Under the pieces are notes generated by a model. The model did no database searches. It worked only from the letters and a program-made list of their open reading frames with translations, and was not told the origin of the DNA. Positions 34,964-44,232 of a stretch of 64,000 nucleotides of DNA are shown here, piece by piece. The first letter of the stretch is position 1. Every line of letters starts with the position of its first letter. Source of the stretch: an uncultured Eubacteriales bacterium (lineage in GTDB: Bacteria > Bacillota > Clostridia > Christensenellales > Aristaeellaceae); contig CADCFG010000007.1 of assembly GCA_902800625.1 (NCBI GenBank), positions 62,001-126,000 of the forward strand. Direction: 5' to 3'. The position numbers and the translations under genes were made by a program.

Positions 34964-36012
34964 CAAATATCCATCCTCGTCTGGCCGCTGTCGCCGCTGC
35001 CCGCCGCGCCCCTGGGCATGCGCAGGCCCATGTGGTCATAGGCGGCCTGGGTGCACACGCGGCCCCGGGGGGTGCGCATCAAAAAGCCCAGCTGCAGAAG
35101 GTACGGCTCGTACACGTCCTCGATGGTTGAGGCGTCCTCGCCGGTGCTGGCGGCCAGGGTGTCCAGGCCCACCGGCCCGCCGCCGAACTTTTCCATCATG
35201 GTTTTGAGCATCGTGCGGTCCACGTGGTCCAGGCCCAGCTCGTCCACCTCCAGCATGTTGAGGGCCTCCCGGGCGATGTCCACGGTGATCTGCCCGTCGC
35301 CCTTCACCTGGGCGAAGTCGCGCACGCGGCGGATCAGCCGGTTGGCGATGCGGGGCGTGCCGCGGCTGCGGCTGGCGATCTCCAGCGCGCCGTCGTGGTC
35401 GCAGTCGATCTTGAGGATCTGGGCCGAGCGCCGCACGATCACGGCCAGCTGCTCCGGCTGGTAAAGCTCCAGGCGGAAGGTGATGCCGAAGCGGTCCCGC
35501 AGGGGGCTGGTGAGCATGCCGGCGCGGGTGGTGGCGCCGATCAGCGTGAACTTGGGCAGGTCCAGCCGAATACTTCTCGCCGCGGGGCCCTTGCCGATCA
35601 TGATGTCCAGCGCGTAGTCCTCCATGGCGGGATACAGCACCTCCTCCACCTGGTGGGAGAGGCGGTGGATCTCGTCGATGAACAGCACGTCGCCGGCGTT
35701 CAGGTTGGTGAGGATCGACGCGAGGTCGCCCGCGCGCTCGATGGCCGGACCGCTGGTGACGCGGATGTTGTGGCCCATCTCCGCGGCGATGATGCCGGCC
35801 AGCGTGGTCTTGCCCAGGCCGGGCGGGCCGTAGAGCAGGATGTGGTCCAGGGGCTCATGGCGCGCGATGGCGGCCTGCATGTAGACCGTCAGGCTGTCCT
35901 TCAGCTTGTCCTGGCCGTAGTATTCCGCCAGCGTATGGGGGCGCAGCGAAAGCTCCGCGTCGTCCTCTTCCTCGCGGTAGCCGGTGGTGATGATCCGTTC
36001 CTCGTCGTTCAT
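34963..36012 (-). CDS. ruvB: Holliday junction ATP-dependent DNA helicase RuvB
   Basis: A 349-residue AAA+ branch-migration motor: Walker [10 protein letters not shown], Walker B FIDEIHRL, sensor [11 protein letters not shown], sensor [19 protein letters not shown], and a C-terminal winged-helix ([15 protein letters not shown]). AAAGGAG precedes the ATG of MNDEERI. RuvA and RuvC genes are not adjacent, unlike the usual ruvCAB order. Confidence 0.97.
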   Translation of the reverse strand: MNDEERIITTGYREEEDDAELSLRPHTLAEYYGQDKLKDSLTVYMQAAIARHEPLDHILLYGPPGLGKTTLAGIIAAEMGHNIRVTSGPAIERAGDLASILTNLNAGDVLFIDEIHRLSHQVEEVLYPAMEDYALDIMIGKGPAARSIRLDLPKFTLIGATTRAGMLTSPLRDRFGITFRLELYQPEQLAVIVRRSAQILKIDCDHDGALEIASRSRGTPRIANRLIRRVRDFAQVKGDGQITVDIAREALNMLEVDELGLDHVDRTMLKTMMEKFGGGPVGLDTLAASTGEDASTIEDVYEPYLLQLGFLMRTPRGRVCTQAAYDHMGLRMPRGAAGSGDSGQTRMDI

Positions 36013-36046
36013 GGGTATCTCCTTTGAATATCCCTGCATGATAACA

Positions 36047-36069
36047 GGGCTGTCCACAAAAGACAGCCC
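36047..36069 (-). terminator. GGGCTGTC hairpin between secreted-protein gene and ruvB
   Basis: On the minus strand GGGGCTGTC TTTTGTG GACAGCCC then TGTTAT. It is placed to end the small secreted-protein transcript before ruvB and is a member of the recurring stem family. Confidence 0.65.
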
Positions 36070-36085
36070 CGCTCAGCCGGTTCGA

Positions 36086-36514
36086 TCAGGCCTCGGGAAC
36101 CCGGGTGAAGTACAGCGTCAGGGTGTAATCCGTGCCATCGATATTGGTGGTGGTGTCGGTGCTCAGGGTGCCGTCGTCGTTGAGGAGGACGATGCCGGTG
36201 GTACCGTCGGGGTCGGTGTACTGAAGGGTGCCGTCGCTCAGGATCTCCCAGGAGGAGGCGCCATAGTCTTCGCCGAAGGTGAGGGTCATGTCGGTTTCGG
36301 TGATTTTCATCTCAGCGGTGAGGCCGATGTCCTCCTGACTCATGTATATGCCCAGCAAGCCTGCACCGGTGAAGGTCCAGTTGCCATAGACCTCGGTCTT
36401 GTCCTGAATGGCGATGGGGTTGGGGAATGCGTAGTCGGTCTGGGGCTCGGCCATAGCGGCGGACAGGCACGCGATGACGAGCAGCAGGGCAAGCAGCAAG
36501 CTCAGTTTCTTCAT
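36086..36514 (-). CDS. small secreted protein of unknown function
   Basis: A 142-residue protein with a clear signal peptide (MKKLSLLLALLLVIACLSAAMAE). The mature part of about 118 residues looks all-beta: GNWTFTGAGLLGIYM, MKITETDMTLTFGEDY, TLQYTDPDGTTGIVLL and a C-terminal YTLTLYFTRV. The pattern of alternating strands and the GNW motif suggest a small lipocalin-like or META-like beta-barrel, but I do not recognise the family. The Cys inside the signal is too early for a lipobox with usual spacing. It has its own promoter. Confidence 0.75.
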   Translation of the reverse strand: MKKLSLLLALLLVIACLSAAMAEPQTDYAFPNPIAIQDKTEVYGNWTFTGAGLLGIYMSQEDIGLTAEMKITETDMTLTFGEDYGASSWEILSDGTLQYTDPDGTTGIVLLNDDGTLSTDTTTNIDGTDYTLTLYFTRVPEA

Positions 36515-36545
36515 GACAATACCCCCTCACTATAATTGTATTTTC

Positions 36546-36574
36546 ATTGTATCACAGATTTTGCCGCTTGTACA
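36546..36574 (-). promoter_or_regulatory. extended -10 promoter of the small secreted-protein gene
   Basis: On the minus strand, TACAAT (36546-36551) is preceded by TGA (extended -10) and a partial TGTACA -35 (36569-36574) at 17 bp spacing. Confidence 0.55.
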
Positions 36575-36603
36575 GCGGGAAAACCCGATGAGGGCGAATT
36601 TTG

Positions 36604-38139
36604 TCAGCGCCGGCGCAGCACTTCCCCGGCGAAAGTGCGGATGGTCTTCACGCGCAGCGCAAAGCAGGCGGCGGCGTATACGATCAGCGACGCGCCCGCG
36701 CAGGCGGCCAGCCGCAGGAACACCTGGCCCGTGCCGAAGGCAGGGGGCAGCGCCCGGTTCATCAGCATGCACACCCCGCCACACAGCAGCGCGGCGGCCA
36801 CGATCTTCAAAAGCTCCACCACGATGGCGCCGAAGCCCAGGTGCCCGAAGCGCTTTTTCAAGAGCAGCAGCAGCGTGCACATGCCCGTGGTGCCGGCGAT
36901 GGAGGTGGCCAACGCCAGGCCGTTCGCTCCAAAGAAGATCCTGAGGACCAGGTTCAGCGCGATGTTCAGCGCCACCACCAGGCAGCTGACGCGGAAGGGC
37001 GTCTTTGTGTCCTGGATGGAGTGGAACACGCGGCTCAAAAAGTCGCGCAGGCCGAAGGCAGGCACGCCCACCACATAGCACACCAGGATGCCCGCCGTCA
37101 CCCGGGCGGAGCGCAGGTCGAACCGGCCGCGCATGTAGGCGAACTTGATCACGTCCAGACTCATCACCACGGCCACGGCCACGATGGGCAGCGCCACCAG
37201 CGCGATCACCAGCACGCACCGGCGCAGCACGTCCAGCATGCCGTCCCTGTCGTGCTCGGCGGCCAGGCGGCTCATCTTCGAGAACATGATCGTGGTCAGA
37301 GGCACCATCAGCACGCCCAGCAGGAACGTGATCAGCCGGTAGGCGTAGCTCATGGCGGAGATGTCGCCCGGGTTCAGGCCGGACGCCAGCGCGTGGTCGA
37401 TCATGTGGTTCAGCTCGCTGATGCCCATGGACAGCATCGCCGGGCCGGCCAGCTTCACCAGCTTGTGAAAGCGCTTGTCGGAAAAGTCGAGCACGGGGGA
37501 GTAGCGGAACCAGCCGTTCAAAAACGGCACCAGTACCAGAAATTGCAGTATGTTCGCTGCGAACACGCCCCAGCCAACGGCCATGATGCCATAGCGCTGG
37601 GAGAAGAAAACCGACGCCGCCATCACGCACAGGCTCAGCGGGAAGCCGGTCAGCTGGGCCGCCACGTATTTCTCCGCGGCGTTCAGCAGGCTGGCCAGGC
37701 TGATGGACGTGATGTTGAACACCAGCGAAAGCAGCATCACCCGCACCAGGCGCACGGTCAGCTCGGTCTTGCCTGGGTCGAAGCCCACGTAGATCACCCG
37801 CACCAGCGGCCGGGCGAGCACATAGAACAGCGCAGAGATCGCCAGCGCCGCCAGCGCGAACAGGTTCAGGGTGTTGCTGGCGAAATGGTTCGACTTCTCC
37901 AGGCTGTGCTGCTCCCGCTGCTCCACATACAGGGGGATCAGCGTGGCCGAGATGCAGGAGTTGAACAGCAGCACCGGCAGGTAAAACAGGCTGTAGGCCG
38001 AGACATAGGCGTCGTTGTCCATGCCCGTGCCAAAGTAGTTGGCCAGGACCATGTCGCGGACAAAGCCGAACATCTTGCTCAATATGATGACCGCGGTGAC
38101 CAGCATCGTGGTCTTGAATACGCGCTGCGTGCGTGCCAA
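36604..38139 (-). CDS. murJ: lipid II flippase MurJ (MviN family)
   Basis: A 511-residue polytopic MOP-superfamily flippase with about 14 hydrophobic segments. The first is typical of MurJ: KTTMLVTAVIILSKMFGFVRDMVLANYFG. Conserved blocks include NSCISATLIPLY and RVFHSIQDTKTPFRVS. It moves lipid II across the membrane for peptidoglycan synthesis. The open frame runs 35 codons further upstream, but GGAGG 8 bases before a TTG (LARTQRV) and the family N-terminus favour the TTG start. Confidence 0.92.
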   Translation of the reverse strand: MARTQRVFKTTMLVTAVIILSKMFGFVRDMVLANYFGTGMDNDAYVSAYSLFYLPVLLFNSCISATLIPLYVEQREQHSLEKSNHFASNTLNLFALAALAISALFYVLARPLVRVIYVGFDPGKTELTVRLVRVMLLSLVFNITSISLASLLNAAEKYVAAQLTGFPLSLCVMAASVFFSQRYGIMAVGWGVFAANILQFLVLVPFLNGWFRYSPVLDFSDKRFHKLVKLAGPAMLSMGISELNHMIDHALASGLNPGDISAMSYAYRLITFLLGVLMVPLTTIMFSKMSRLAAEHDRDGMLDVLRRCVLVIALVALPIVAVAVVMSLDVIKFAYMRGRFDLRSARVTAGILVCYVVGVPAFGLRDFLSRVFHSIQDTKTPFRVSCLVVALNIALNLVLRIFFGANGLALATSIAGTTGMCTLLLLLKKRFGHLGFGAIVVELLKIVAAALLCGGVCMLMNRALPPAFGTGQVFLRLAACAGASLIVYAAACFALRVKTIRTFAGEVLRRR

Positions 38140-38254
38140 GGGCGGCACCTCCGGTTCAGGGATTGGGGGATTGGGGACAGGGGAACCCCGCTTCCACGGC
38201 TTGCAGGGGCGGCGTTGCGCCGCTCGCCCCGCGTCAAATTCCATAATTATAAAT

Positions 38255-38263
38255 AGTATAGCA
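38255..38263 (-). promoter_or_regulatory. extended -10 element for murJ
   Basis: TGCTATACT on the minus strand (TGn plus TATACT), about 115 bp upstream of the TTG start. No convincing -35. Confidence 0.45.
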
Positions 38264-38437
38264 CGGCAGGGTTAAGAACAGAGGGTGAAATACGGATTTG
38301 TCCATGCTGTTCCGGTTCCCGGCTCCCTTGTCCCTGTTCCCTGGGGAGAAACCGATAATTCCGTCCTTCACGCACACATGTTTTTCAACGATAGACACAT
38401 TTAACGAACTGTACCCGATTTCTCTACATTGAAGTAC

Positions 38438-38443
38438 TATAAT
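38438..38443 (+). promoter_or_regulatory. -10 element of the serC-serA operon
   Basis: Consensus TATAAT 58 bp upstream of the serC ATG. The -35 region at 17 bp spacing is poor (CCGATT), suggesting an activator or weak promoter. Confidence 0.45.
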
Positions 38444-38501
38444 AAAGCACGAACCCTTCCGGCCATCGCCGGGAAGACACCAATCCGAAAGGATGATTTG
38501 C

Positions 38502-39584
38502 ATGAGTCGAGTTTACAACTTCGCCCCCGGTCCCTCCACGATGCCCCAGGAAGTGCTGGAAACCGCAGCGCGGGAAATGCTGGATTACCAGGGCACCGGC
38601 ATGTGCGTAGCCGAGATGAGCCACCGCTCCAAGCAGTACCAGGCCATCTTTGACGAGACCGAGGCCACGCTGCGTGACCTAATGCACATTCCCGAGACCT
38701 ACGCGGTGCTGTTCCTCCAGGGCGGCGCCACCGGCCAGTTCGCCGCCATCCCCATGAACCTGATGACCGGCAGCGGCAGCGCCGATTATGTGGACAGCGG
38801 CAACTTTGCCCACGGCGCGCTGGTGGAGGCGAAAAAGTACGGCAATGTTCACGTGGTCGCCTCCTCGAAGGAGGATAACTACGCCTATATCCCCAAGCTG
38901 AACAAGGCCGATTTCGACCCCAAGGCGGATTATTTCTATATTACCACCAACAACACCATCTACGGCACCCGCTATTATGAGCTGCCCGACACTGGCAGCG
39001 TGCCGCTGGTGGCGGACATGTCCTCCAACATCCTCAGCGAGGTCTACGACATCAACAAGTTCGGCGTGGCCTATGCCGGCGCCCAGAAGAACGTGGGCCC
39101 CGCGGGCCTGACCATCGTCATCGTCCGGCGCGACCTGCTGGGCCGGGCCATGCCCAACACCCCCAAGATCATGGACTGGAAGATCATGGACGAGAAGGGC
39201 AGCATGCTGAACACCCCGCCCACCTACGCCATCTACATGGCGGGCCTGTGCATGAAGTGGCTGAAGGCACAGGGCGGCGTGGAGGCCATCGAGAAGGTGA
39301 ACATCGAAAAGGCGAAGCTGCTGTATGACCTGCTGGACGACAGCGATTTCTATCGCCCCACGGCCAGCGCCGAGTCCCGCAGCCGCATGAACGTCACCTT
39401 TACCACCCCCAGCCCCGAGCTGGACGCTGCGTTCGTGAAGGCCGCCGCCGACAACGGCATGGTGAACCTGAAGGGCCACCGCGTGGTGGGCGGCATCCGC
39501 GCCAGCATCTACAACGCCATGCCCATGGAGGGCGTGAAGAAGCTGGCCGAGTTCATGAAGAAGTTTGAGATGGAGAACAAGTAA
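38502..39584 (+). CDS. serC: phosphoserine aminotransferase
   Basis: A 360-residue PLP enzyme: YNFAPGPSTMPQEVLE start, EMSHRSKQYQ, FLQGGATGQFAAIP, the Lys-containing YAGAQKNVGPAGLTIVI motif (Schiff-base Lys in AQKN), and VKAAADNGMVNLKGHRVVGGIRASIYNAMP. It converts 3-phosphohydroxypyruvate to phosphoserine. AAAGGA precedes the ATG of MSRVYN. It lies one base upstream of serA. Confidence 0.97.
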   Translation: MSRVYNFAPGPSTMPQEVLETAAREMLDYQGTGMCVAEMSHRSKQYQAIFDETEATLRDLMHIPETYAVLFLQGGATGQFAAIPMNLMTGSGSADYVDSGNFAHGALVEAKKYGNVHVVASSKEDNYAYIPKLNKADFDPKADYFYITTNNTIYGTRYYELPDTGSVPLVADMSSNILSEVYDINKFGVAYAGAQKNVGPAGLTIVIVRRDLLGRAMPNTPKIMDWKIMDEKGSMLNTPPTYAIYMAGLCMKWLKAQGGVEAIEKVNIEKAKLLYDLLDDSDFYRPTASAESRSRMNVTFTTPSPELDAAFVKAAADNGMVNLKGHRVVGGIRASIYNAMPMEGVKKLAEFMKKFEMENK

Positions 39585-39585
39585 A

Positions 39586-40755
39586 ATGTATAATATCAAA
39601 AAGCTCAACAGCATTTCCCCGGTCTACCACGGCATCCTGGCCGACAATGAATTCCTGGTGAACTCCGATGTGGAGAATCCGGACGGCATCATCGTCCGCA
39701 GCGCCAACATGCACGACATGCCCATCAATGAGAACCTGCTGGCCGTGGGCCGCGCAGGCGCGGGCGTGAACAACATTCCCCTGGACGCCATGGCCGAGCA
39801 CGGCGTGGTGGTGTTCAACAGCCCCGGCGCCAACGCCAACGCCGTGAAGGAGCTGGTGCTGGCGGGCCTGCTGCTGTCCAGCCGCAAGATCGCCCAGGGC
39901 ATCCAGTGGTGCCAGGGCCTCACCGACGGCGAAACCACCGTTGAAAAGCAGGTGGAGGCCGGCAAGAAGCAGTTTGTCGGCCCGGAGCTGGCGGGCAAGA
40001 CCCTGGGCGTCATCGGCCTGGGCGCCATCGGACTGCAGGTGGCCAACGCGGGCGTGGCCCTGGGCATGGACGTGCTGGGTTACGATCCCTACATCTCCGT
40101 GGACAACGCCTGGCGGCTGTCCCGCGCCGTGCGCCACGCCATGAGCCTGGACGAAGTGATCGAGAAGAGCGACTACATCACCCTGCACGTGCCGCTGACC
40201 GACACCAACAAGGGCATGATCGACGCCGGCGCCATCTCCCACATGAAGAACAGCGCGGCGCTGCTGAACTTCGCCCGCGGTGGCCTGGTGAACGTGGAGG
40301 ATGTGAAGGAGGCCCTGGAAAACGGCCAGCTGCGCTGCTATGTCACCGACTTCCCCGAGGCGGCGCTGGTGGGCGCGAAGGGTGTCATACTGACCCCCCA
40401 CCTGGGCGCCTCCACCCCCGAGAGCGAGGACAACTGCGTGCGCATGGTGGCCAAGCAGCTGAACGACTACATCAAATACGGTTCCATCGTGAACAGCGTG
40501 AACTATCCCAACTGCCCCATGGGCAAGCCCACGATGCCCCGCATCTCTATCCTGCACAAGAACGTGCCGAAGGTCATCGGCGCCATCACCCAGATTATCT
40601 CCGGCGAGGGCCTGAACATCGAAAACATGGTGAACCAGTCCCGCGGGGCCTACGCCTATACCGTGCTGGACGTGGATGCCAAGCCCAGCGCCCTGCTGCG
40701 CAAAAAGCTGCTGGAGCTGGACACCGTGTATCGCGCGCGCCTGCTGATGCCGTAG
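39586..40755 (+). CDS. serA: D-3-phosphoglycerate dehydrogenase (short ACT form)
   Basis: A 389-residue NAD-dependent D-2-hydroxyacid dehydrogenase: Rossmann motif VIGLGAIGLQVANAG, substrate/catalytic regions NFARGGLVNVEDVKEAL and PHLGASTPESEDNCV, and a C-terminal ACT-like domain (GAITQIISGEGLNIENMVNQSR). It oxidises 3-phosphoglycerate, the first step of serine synthesis, and the ACT domain may allow serine feedback. The stop of serC and the ATG are 1 bp apart, so translation is coupled. Confidence 0.96.
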   Translation: MYNIKKLNSISPVYHGILADNEFLVNSDVENPDGIIVRSANMHDMPINENLLAVGRAGAGVNNIPLDAMAEHGVVVFNSPGANANAVKELVLAGLLLSSRKIAQGIQWCQGLTDGETTVEKQVEAGKKQFVGPELAGKTLGVIGLGAIGLQVANAGVALGMDVLGYDPYISVDNAWRLSRAVRHAMSLDEVIEKSDYITLHVPLTDTNKGMIDAGAISHMKNSAALLNFARGGLVNVEDVKEALENGQLRCYVTDFPEAALVGAKGVILTPHLGASTPESEDNCVRMVAKQLNDYIKYGSIVNSVNYPNCPMGKPTMPRISILHKNVPKVIGAITQIISGEGLNIENMVNQSRGAYAYTVLDVDAKPSALLRKKLLELDTVYRARLLMP

Positions 40756-40757
40756 TT

Positions 40758-40871
40758 CTTAATTAGGAATTGGGAATGAGGAATGAGGAATTATAGACAG
40801 ATAGTGCGAGGCTGCGATTTCGCGCCAGCCGCAAACTACATTCCTCATTCCTCATTTTTCATTCCTCATTG
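40758..40871. repeat. TGAGGAAT-type inverted repeat
   Basis: TTAGGAATTGGGAATGAGG on the left and CATTCCTCATTTTTCATTCC on the right flank a ~45-bp centre between serA and the DUF1015 gene. Confidence 0.65.
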
Positions 40872-40885
40872 TGGAGGTTTTGTTG

Positions 40886-42109
40886 ATGTACAACGCTTTG
40901 CATACCGCCGAGATATTGTTGCCCAAGCAGGGTATCGACCTGACCAAGTGGGCCGTGGTCGCCTGCGACCAGTTCACCGCCCAGCCGGAGTACTGGGAAA
41001 GGGCGAAGGCCGTGGCGGGCGACGCCCCGTCGGCGCTGAACCTGGTGCTGCCGGAGGTGTGGCTGGGTGAGAGCGAGCAGCGCATCCCCGCCATCCGCGA
41101 GGCCATGAACCGCTATCTGTCCGACGGCACGCTGGTGAGCGCGGTGAAGGACGGCTTCGTGCTGGTTCAGCGGCAGACCTCCGCCGGGATGCGGCCCGGG
41201 CTGGTGGCGGCGCTGGATCTGGACGAGTACGACTACGAGTCCGGCAACCCCGGCCTGATCCGCGCCACCGAGGGCACGGTGCTGGAGCGGGTGCCGCCCC
41301 GGGCAAAGGTGCGCGCCGGCGCGAGCGTGGAGCTGCCCCACGTGATGATGCTGATCGACGACCCGGGCATGACGGTGATCGAGCCGCTGCTGGACAGGAC
41401 GGACGCGCTGCGCCAGCTGTACGACTTCGACCTGATGCTCTCCGGCGGGCACATCCGCGGCTGGGCCGTGGAGGGCGCGGACGCCGCGAAGGTGTCGGAG
41501 GCCGTCGACGCGCTGCTTGAAAAGTCCGACGGGCTGCTCTATGCCGTGGGCGACGGCAATCACTCCCTGGCGGCGGCCAAGCGCTGCTGGAAGGAGATTT
41601 CCGCCAATCTGACGCCCGAGGAGCGCAAGAGCCATCCCGCCCGCTTCGCGCTGGTGGAGCTGGTGAACCTGGCTTGCCCGGCGCTGGTGTTCGAGCCCAT
41701 TCACCGGGCGCTGTTCGGCGTTCAGCCGGAGGCGATGATGGCGGAGTACCGGGCGTATCTTGCGGAAAACGGCGCGGACGAGGGCACGGGGGACGACCTG
41801 GTCGCCTTCGACGGCACGGGGAACGAGTGGCGCTTCAAATCCACCGAGCACCCGCTTCGGCTGCTGCAGGCATTCCTGGACGGGTACCTGGCCCGCCACC
41901 CGGAGGCCTCCATCGACTATATCCACGGCGAGGAAGCCCTGCGCGCGCTGGTCAGCCGCCCGGACACCCTGGGCTTCATGCCCCGGGCCTTTGACAAGTC
42001 CGGCCTGTTCGACTTCATCCGCCGCTTCGGCGTGCTGCCCCGCAAGACCTTCTCCATGGGCGAGGCCACGGACAAGCGGTACTACCTGGAAGCGAGGAAG
42101 ATACTGTAA
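40886..42109 (+). CDS. DUF1015 family protein
   Basis: A 407-residue DUF1015 protein. Its N-terminus (LLPKQGIDLTKWAVVACDQFTAQPEYW) and central VGDGNHSLAAAKRCWKEI, with the invariant DGNHS block, are diagnostic; the C-terminus reads GLFDFIRRFGVLPRKTFSMGEA. DUF1015 genes regularly follow serC-serA in Clostridia, suggesting a link to serine metabolism (some relatives are implicated in ADP-dependent serine kinase or related chemistry). Biochemical function here is not established. GGAGG occurs 9 bases before the ATG. Confidence 0.88.
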   Translation: MYNALHTAEILLPKQGIDLTKWAVVACDQFTAQPEYWERAKAVAGDAPSALNLVLPEVWLGESEQRIPAIREAMNRYLSDGTLVSAVKDGFVLVQRQTSAGMRPGLVAALDLDEYDYESGNPGLIRATEGTVLERVPPRAKVRAGASVELPHVMMLIDDPGMTVIEPLLDRTDALRQLYDFDLMLSGGHIRGWAVEGADAAKVSEAVDALLEKSDGLLYAVGDGNHSLAAAKRCWKEISANLTPEERKSHPARFALVELVNLACPALVFEPIHRALFGVQPEAMMAEYRAYLAENGADEGTGDDLVAFDGTGNEWRFKSTEHPLRLLQAFLDGYLARHPEASIDYIHGEEALRALVSRPDTLGFMPRAFDKSGLFDFIRRFGVLPRKTFSMGEATDKRYYLEARKIL

Positions 42110-42218
42110 AGCAAGGGCGGCCTTGCCGCCAAGGCCTTCCCCAATGGGGTGATGTCATCGATTTATGGGGCCCGGCCTGCCAGGTGACGATATTGCCCAG
42201 CGGGAAAGGCATTTTTAT

Positions 42219-42241
42219 GGGGCGGCGCAATGCGCCGCCCC
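42219..42241. other. GGGGCGGCGCA hairpin between convergent genes
   Basis: GGGGCGGCGCA / TGCGCCGCCCC perfect stem with essentially no loop, 24 bp beyond the end of the GH9 gene. It lacks a T-run but may terminate either convergent transcript. Confidence 0.5.
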
Positions 42242-42264
42242 TGTGCTGTCATTGGGCGTTTCCG

Positions 42265-43983
42265 TCACCGGATCCCCGCCAGCAGCAGCGTCAGCGGGCT
42301 GTTCCAATAGACGCAGATCTCGTTGGTGGAGTAGCTGTTCAGGTTGTCCACATAGCACTTGGCGGGGGCCTTGCCGCGCAGCACGCTCATGGCGGTGGGA
42401 TCGTTCAGGCCGTTGTTCGGGCCGCCCACCAGCATGCCGGGCATGGCCTGGTGCCGCGCGCCGGAGGGCCGGTGATGGGGGTGCTTGGGGCAGAGGGTGC
42501 CGAAGCCGGTGACGAAGCAGTAACCGGTGGCGTTGCGGCCCAGCAGGTAGTCCAGCGAATGCTGGGCCCGGGCCTTCAGGCTGTCGTCGCCCAGCAGGCC
42601 GGCCCCCAGCGTCAGCAGCGCGCCGGTGTTGGCGACGCCCATGTTGGAGCCCCACTCATAGGTCATGTCCCGGTCCGCGCCGTAGGGATTGGCCTCGATC
42701 AGCTTCAGCGCATCGTCCAGCGTGGCCTGAAGCTCCGCCTTCGCCGCCTGGCGCAGGGCGTCGTCCTCGCTCAGGCCGTCGTCCGTCAGCACCGCCAGGA
42801 TGCCGTAGGTGCCCACGTCCTCCCAGCCCATGCCGCGCCGCTTGCCGCCGTCCTCCATGAACTCGCTGGCGGCCTGGCGGTAGACGTCCTTGCCGGTGGC
42901 CTTTAAAAGCTCCGCCGCGGCCCAGAAGTACTCGTCGGCGTCGTGCTCGTCGCCGTATTCGCCGGTGACCACGTCCGGCGGGTTTTTGAAGCCCGGGTCG
43001 CCGCGGTGGGCGTCCAAGTAGGTCCAGGCCAGCTCGGCGGCCTCCAGGTAGTGGGCGGCCTCCTCGGGCCAGTCGGCGGCGTAGACCCGGGACGCCCAGG
43101 CCATCACGGCGGCGAAATCGCCGGTGGCGGCGTTGGACACGGGGCAGACGATCATGTCGCCGATCTCCTTTTCAGGCATCAGGAAGCCGGGGAAGCCTGC
43201 GCCGGTGACCTTGTGATACACGCCGCCGTCCGCGCGCTGCATCTTCAGCATCCAGTCCAGCTCGAACTTGACTTCCTGCAGCAGATCGTCCAGGCCGTCG
43301 CCGCTCTCGGGGATGCCGATGGCGTCGCTGCGCACGCCGTAGGCCTCGTATGTCAGCAGGATGTCCACCACGGTCTTGGCGCCGGAGACGACGTAGCGTC
43401 CGTAGTCGCCCGCGTCGTGCCAGCCGCCGTCCACGTCGATCTTCTCATCCGTGCCGTACACGATGGCCGGGCCGCTGTGGCACACGGGGTGGGCATAGGT
43501 GCCGGCGTGTTCCTCGTCCAGCTCCACGCCGCAGCGCTGCAGGTACAGCATCTTGACGGTGGCGGTGAACAGCTCGTCGTACACGCCCTCGTCCACATCG
43601 AACTCGGGGGAGGCCAGGTCGCCGCTGAGCACGCGATAGCGGCCGGGTTCGGACAGGGCGGTGAAGTCCGCCACGCGGTTCACCTCGCCCGCGCCGGGGT
43701 TGTCCACGGGCGCGGACCACTGGCCCTCGAAGGCGGTCTCGCCGGTCTGGACGTTCACCACGCGGAAGCTGTCCGCGACGGTCTCGGCGTCGGGCAGCAC
43801 GGCGGTCTTGATCGCGCCGGGCAGAAAGCCCAGCTGGTTGACGCGGATGGTGGTATCGGTCACGGTGGTCATCTCCTCCTGTTCGGCCAGGGCCGGTATG
43901 ATGGTCAGCCCCGCCAGCAGCAGCGCCAGCGCAAGGGCAAGCCCCCTGCGGCGGGGAAATCGGGACGGTGTGCGCTTCTTCAT
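42265..43983 (-). CDS. secreted glycoside hydrolase family 9 endoglucanase
   Basis: A 572-residue exported cellulase. It has a signal peptide (MKKRTPSRFPRRRG then a hydrophobic run ending ALAEQ), an N-terminal CelD-type Ig-like domain (about residues 45-130; RVNQLGFLPGAIKTAVL) and a GH9 (alpha/alpha)6 catalytic domain. DGGWHDAGDYGRYV (about 180-193) provides the nucleophile-activating Asp pair. HPHHRPSGARH is the GH9 His/Arg motif, and NSYSTNEICVYWNSPL carries the general acid Glu555. There is no CBM, dockerin or anchor. It cleaves beta-1,4-glucans; the product may feed sugar importers such as the one at 7.9-11.6 kb. AAAAAGGAG lies before the ATG. Confidence 0.95.
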   Translation of the reverse strand: MKKRTPSRFPRRRGLALALALLLAGLTIIPALAEQEEMTTVTDTTIRVNQLGFLPGAIKTAVLPDAETVADSFRVVNVQTGETAFEGQWSAPVDNPGAGEVNRVADFTALSEPGRYRVLSGDLASPEFDVDEGVYDELFTATVKMLYLQRCGVELDEEHAGTYAHPVCHSGPAIVYGTDEKIDVDGGWHDAGDYGRYVVSGAKTVVDILLTYEAYGVRSDAIGIPESGDGLDDLLQEVKFELDWMLKMQRADGGVYHKVTGAGFPGFLMPEKEIGDMIVCPVSNAATGDFAAVMAWASRVYAADWPEEAAHYLEAAELAWTYLDAHRGDPGFKNPPDVVTGEYGDEHDADEYFWAAAELLKATGKDVYRQAASEFMEDGGKRRGMGWEDVGTYGILAVLTDDGLSEDDALRQAAKAELQATLDDALKLIEANPYGADRDMTYEWGSNMGVANTGALLTLGAGLLGDDSLKARAQHSLDYLLGRNATGYCFVTGFGTLCPKHPHHRPSGARHQAMPGMLVGGPNNGLNDPTAMSVLRGKAPAKCYVDNLNSYSTNEICVYWNSPLTLLLAGIR

Positions 43984-44052
43984 GGCGAACAGCTCCTTTT
44001 TGATGGTCGCCGATCGAGGCAGCCCCTCCGGGGGCATCGGCAGATCAAGGAT

Positions 44053-44081
44053 AGTATATCACAATTGGTCGCACCTGTCCA
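44053..44081 (-). promoter_or_regulatory. promoter of the GH9 gene
   Basis: On the minus strand TGGACA (44076-44081) and TATACT (44053-44058) at 17 bp, with an extended TGA before the -10. It lies about 70 bp upstream of the start. Confidence 0.7.
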
Positions 44082-44120
44082 TGCAATTACAATAAATCAA
44101 GAACATCTGATAATAATCCC

Positions 44121-44149
44121 TTTTCAAAATTGGTATTCTGTGCTATAAT
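44121..44149 (+). promoter_or_regulatory. extended -10 promoter of the EAL gene
   Basis: TTTTCA (44121-44126) and TGC-TATAAT (-10 at 44144-44149), 17 bp spacing. Divergent from the GH9 promoter. Confidence 0.65.
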
Positions 44150-44232
44150 AGGATAGTGGTGGATTGTAATCACGTTAAATTACCATTCGACCATGGATCC
44201 AGTTTCGATGCAGGACACGAGGTGAACCAGGC

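Larger units (their letters stand above)
38140..38501. other. murJ-serC divergent intergenic region
   Basis: A 362-bp spacer. It holds GGGGACAGGGG and CCTTGTCCCTGTTCCC repeat fragments (about 38165-38345), a GGGGCGGCGTTGCGCCGC hairpin in the murJ leader, and the murJ and serC promoters. No ORF is supported. Confidence 0.6.

Noticed and set aside
38140..38501. T-box or serine-responsive riboswitch before serC
   Set aside because: No T-box sequence, specifier loop or terminator/antiterminator pair is visible; only a short GC hairpin.
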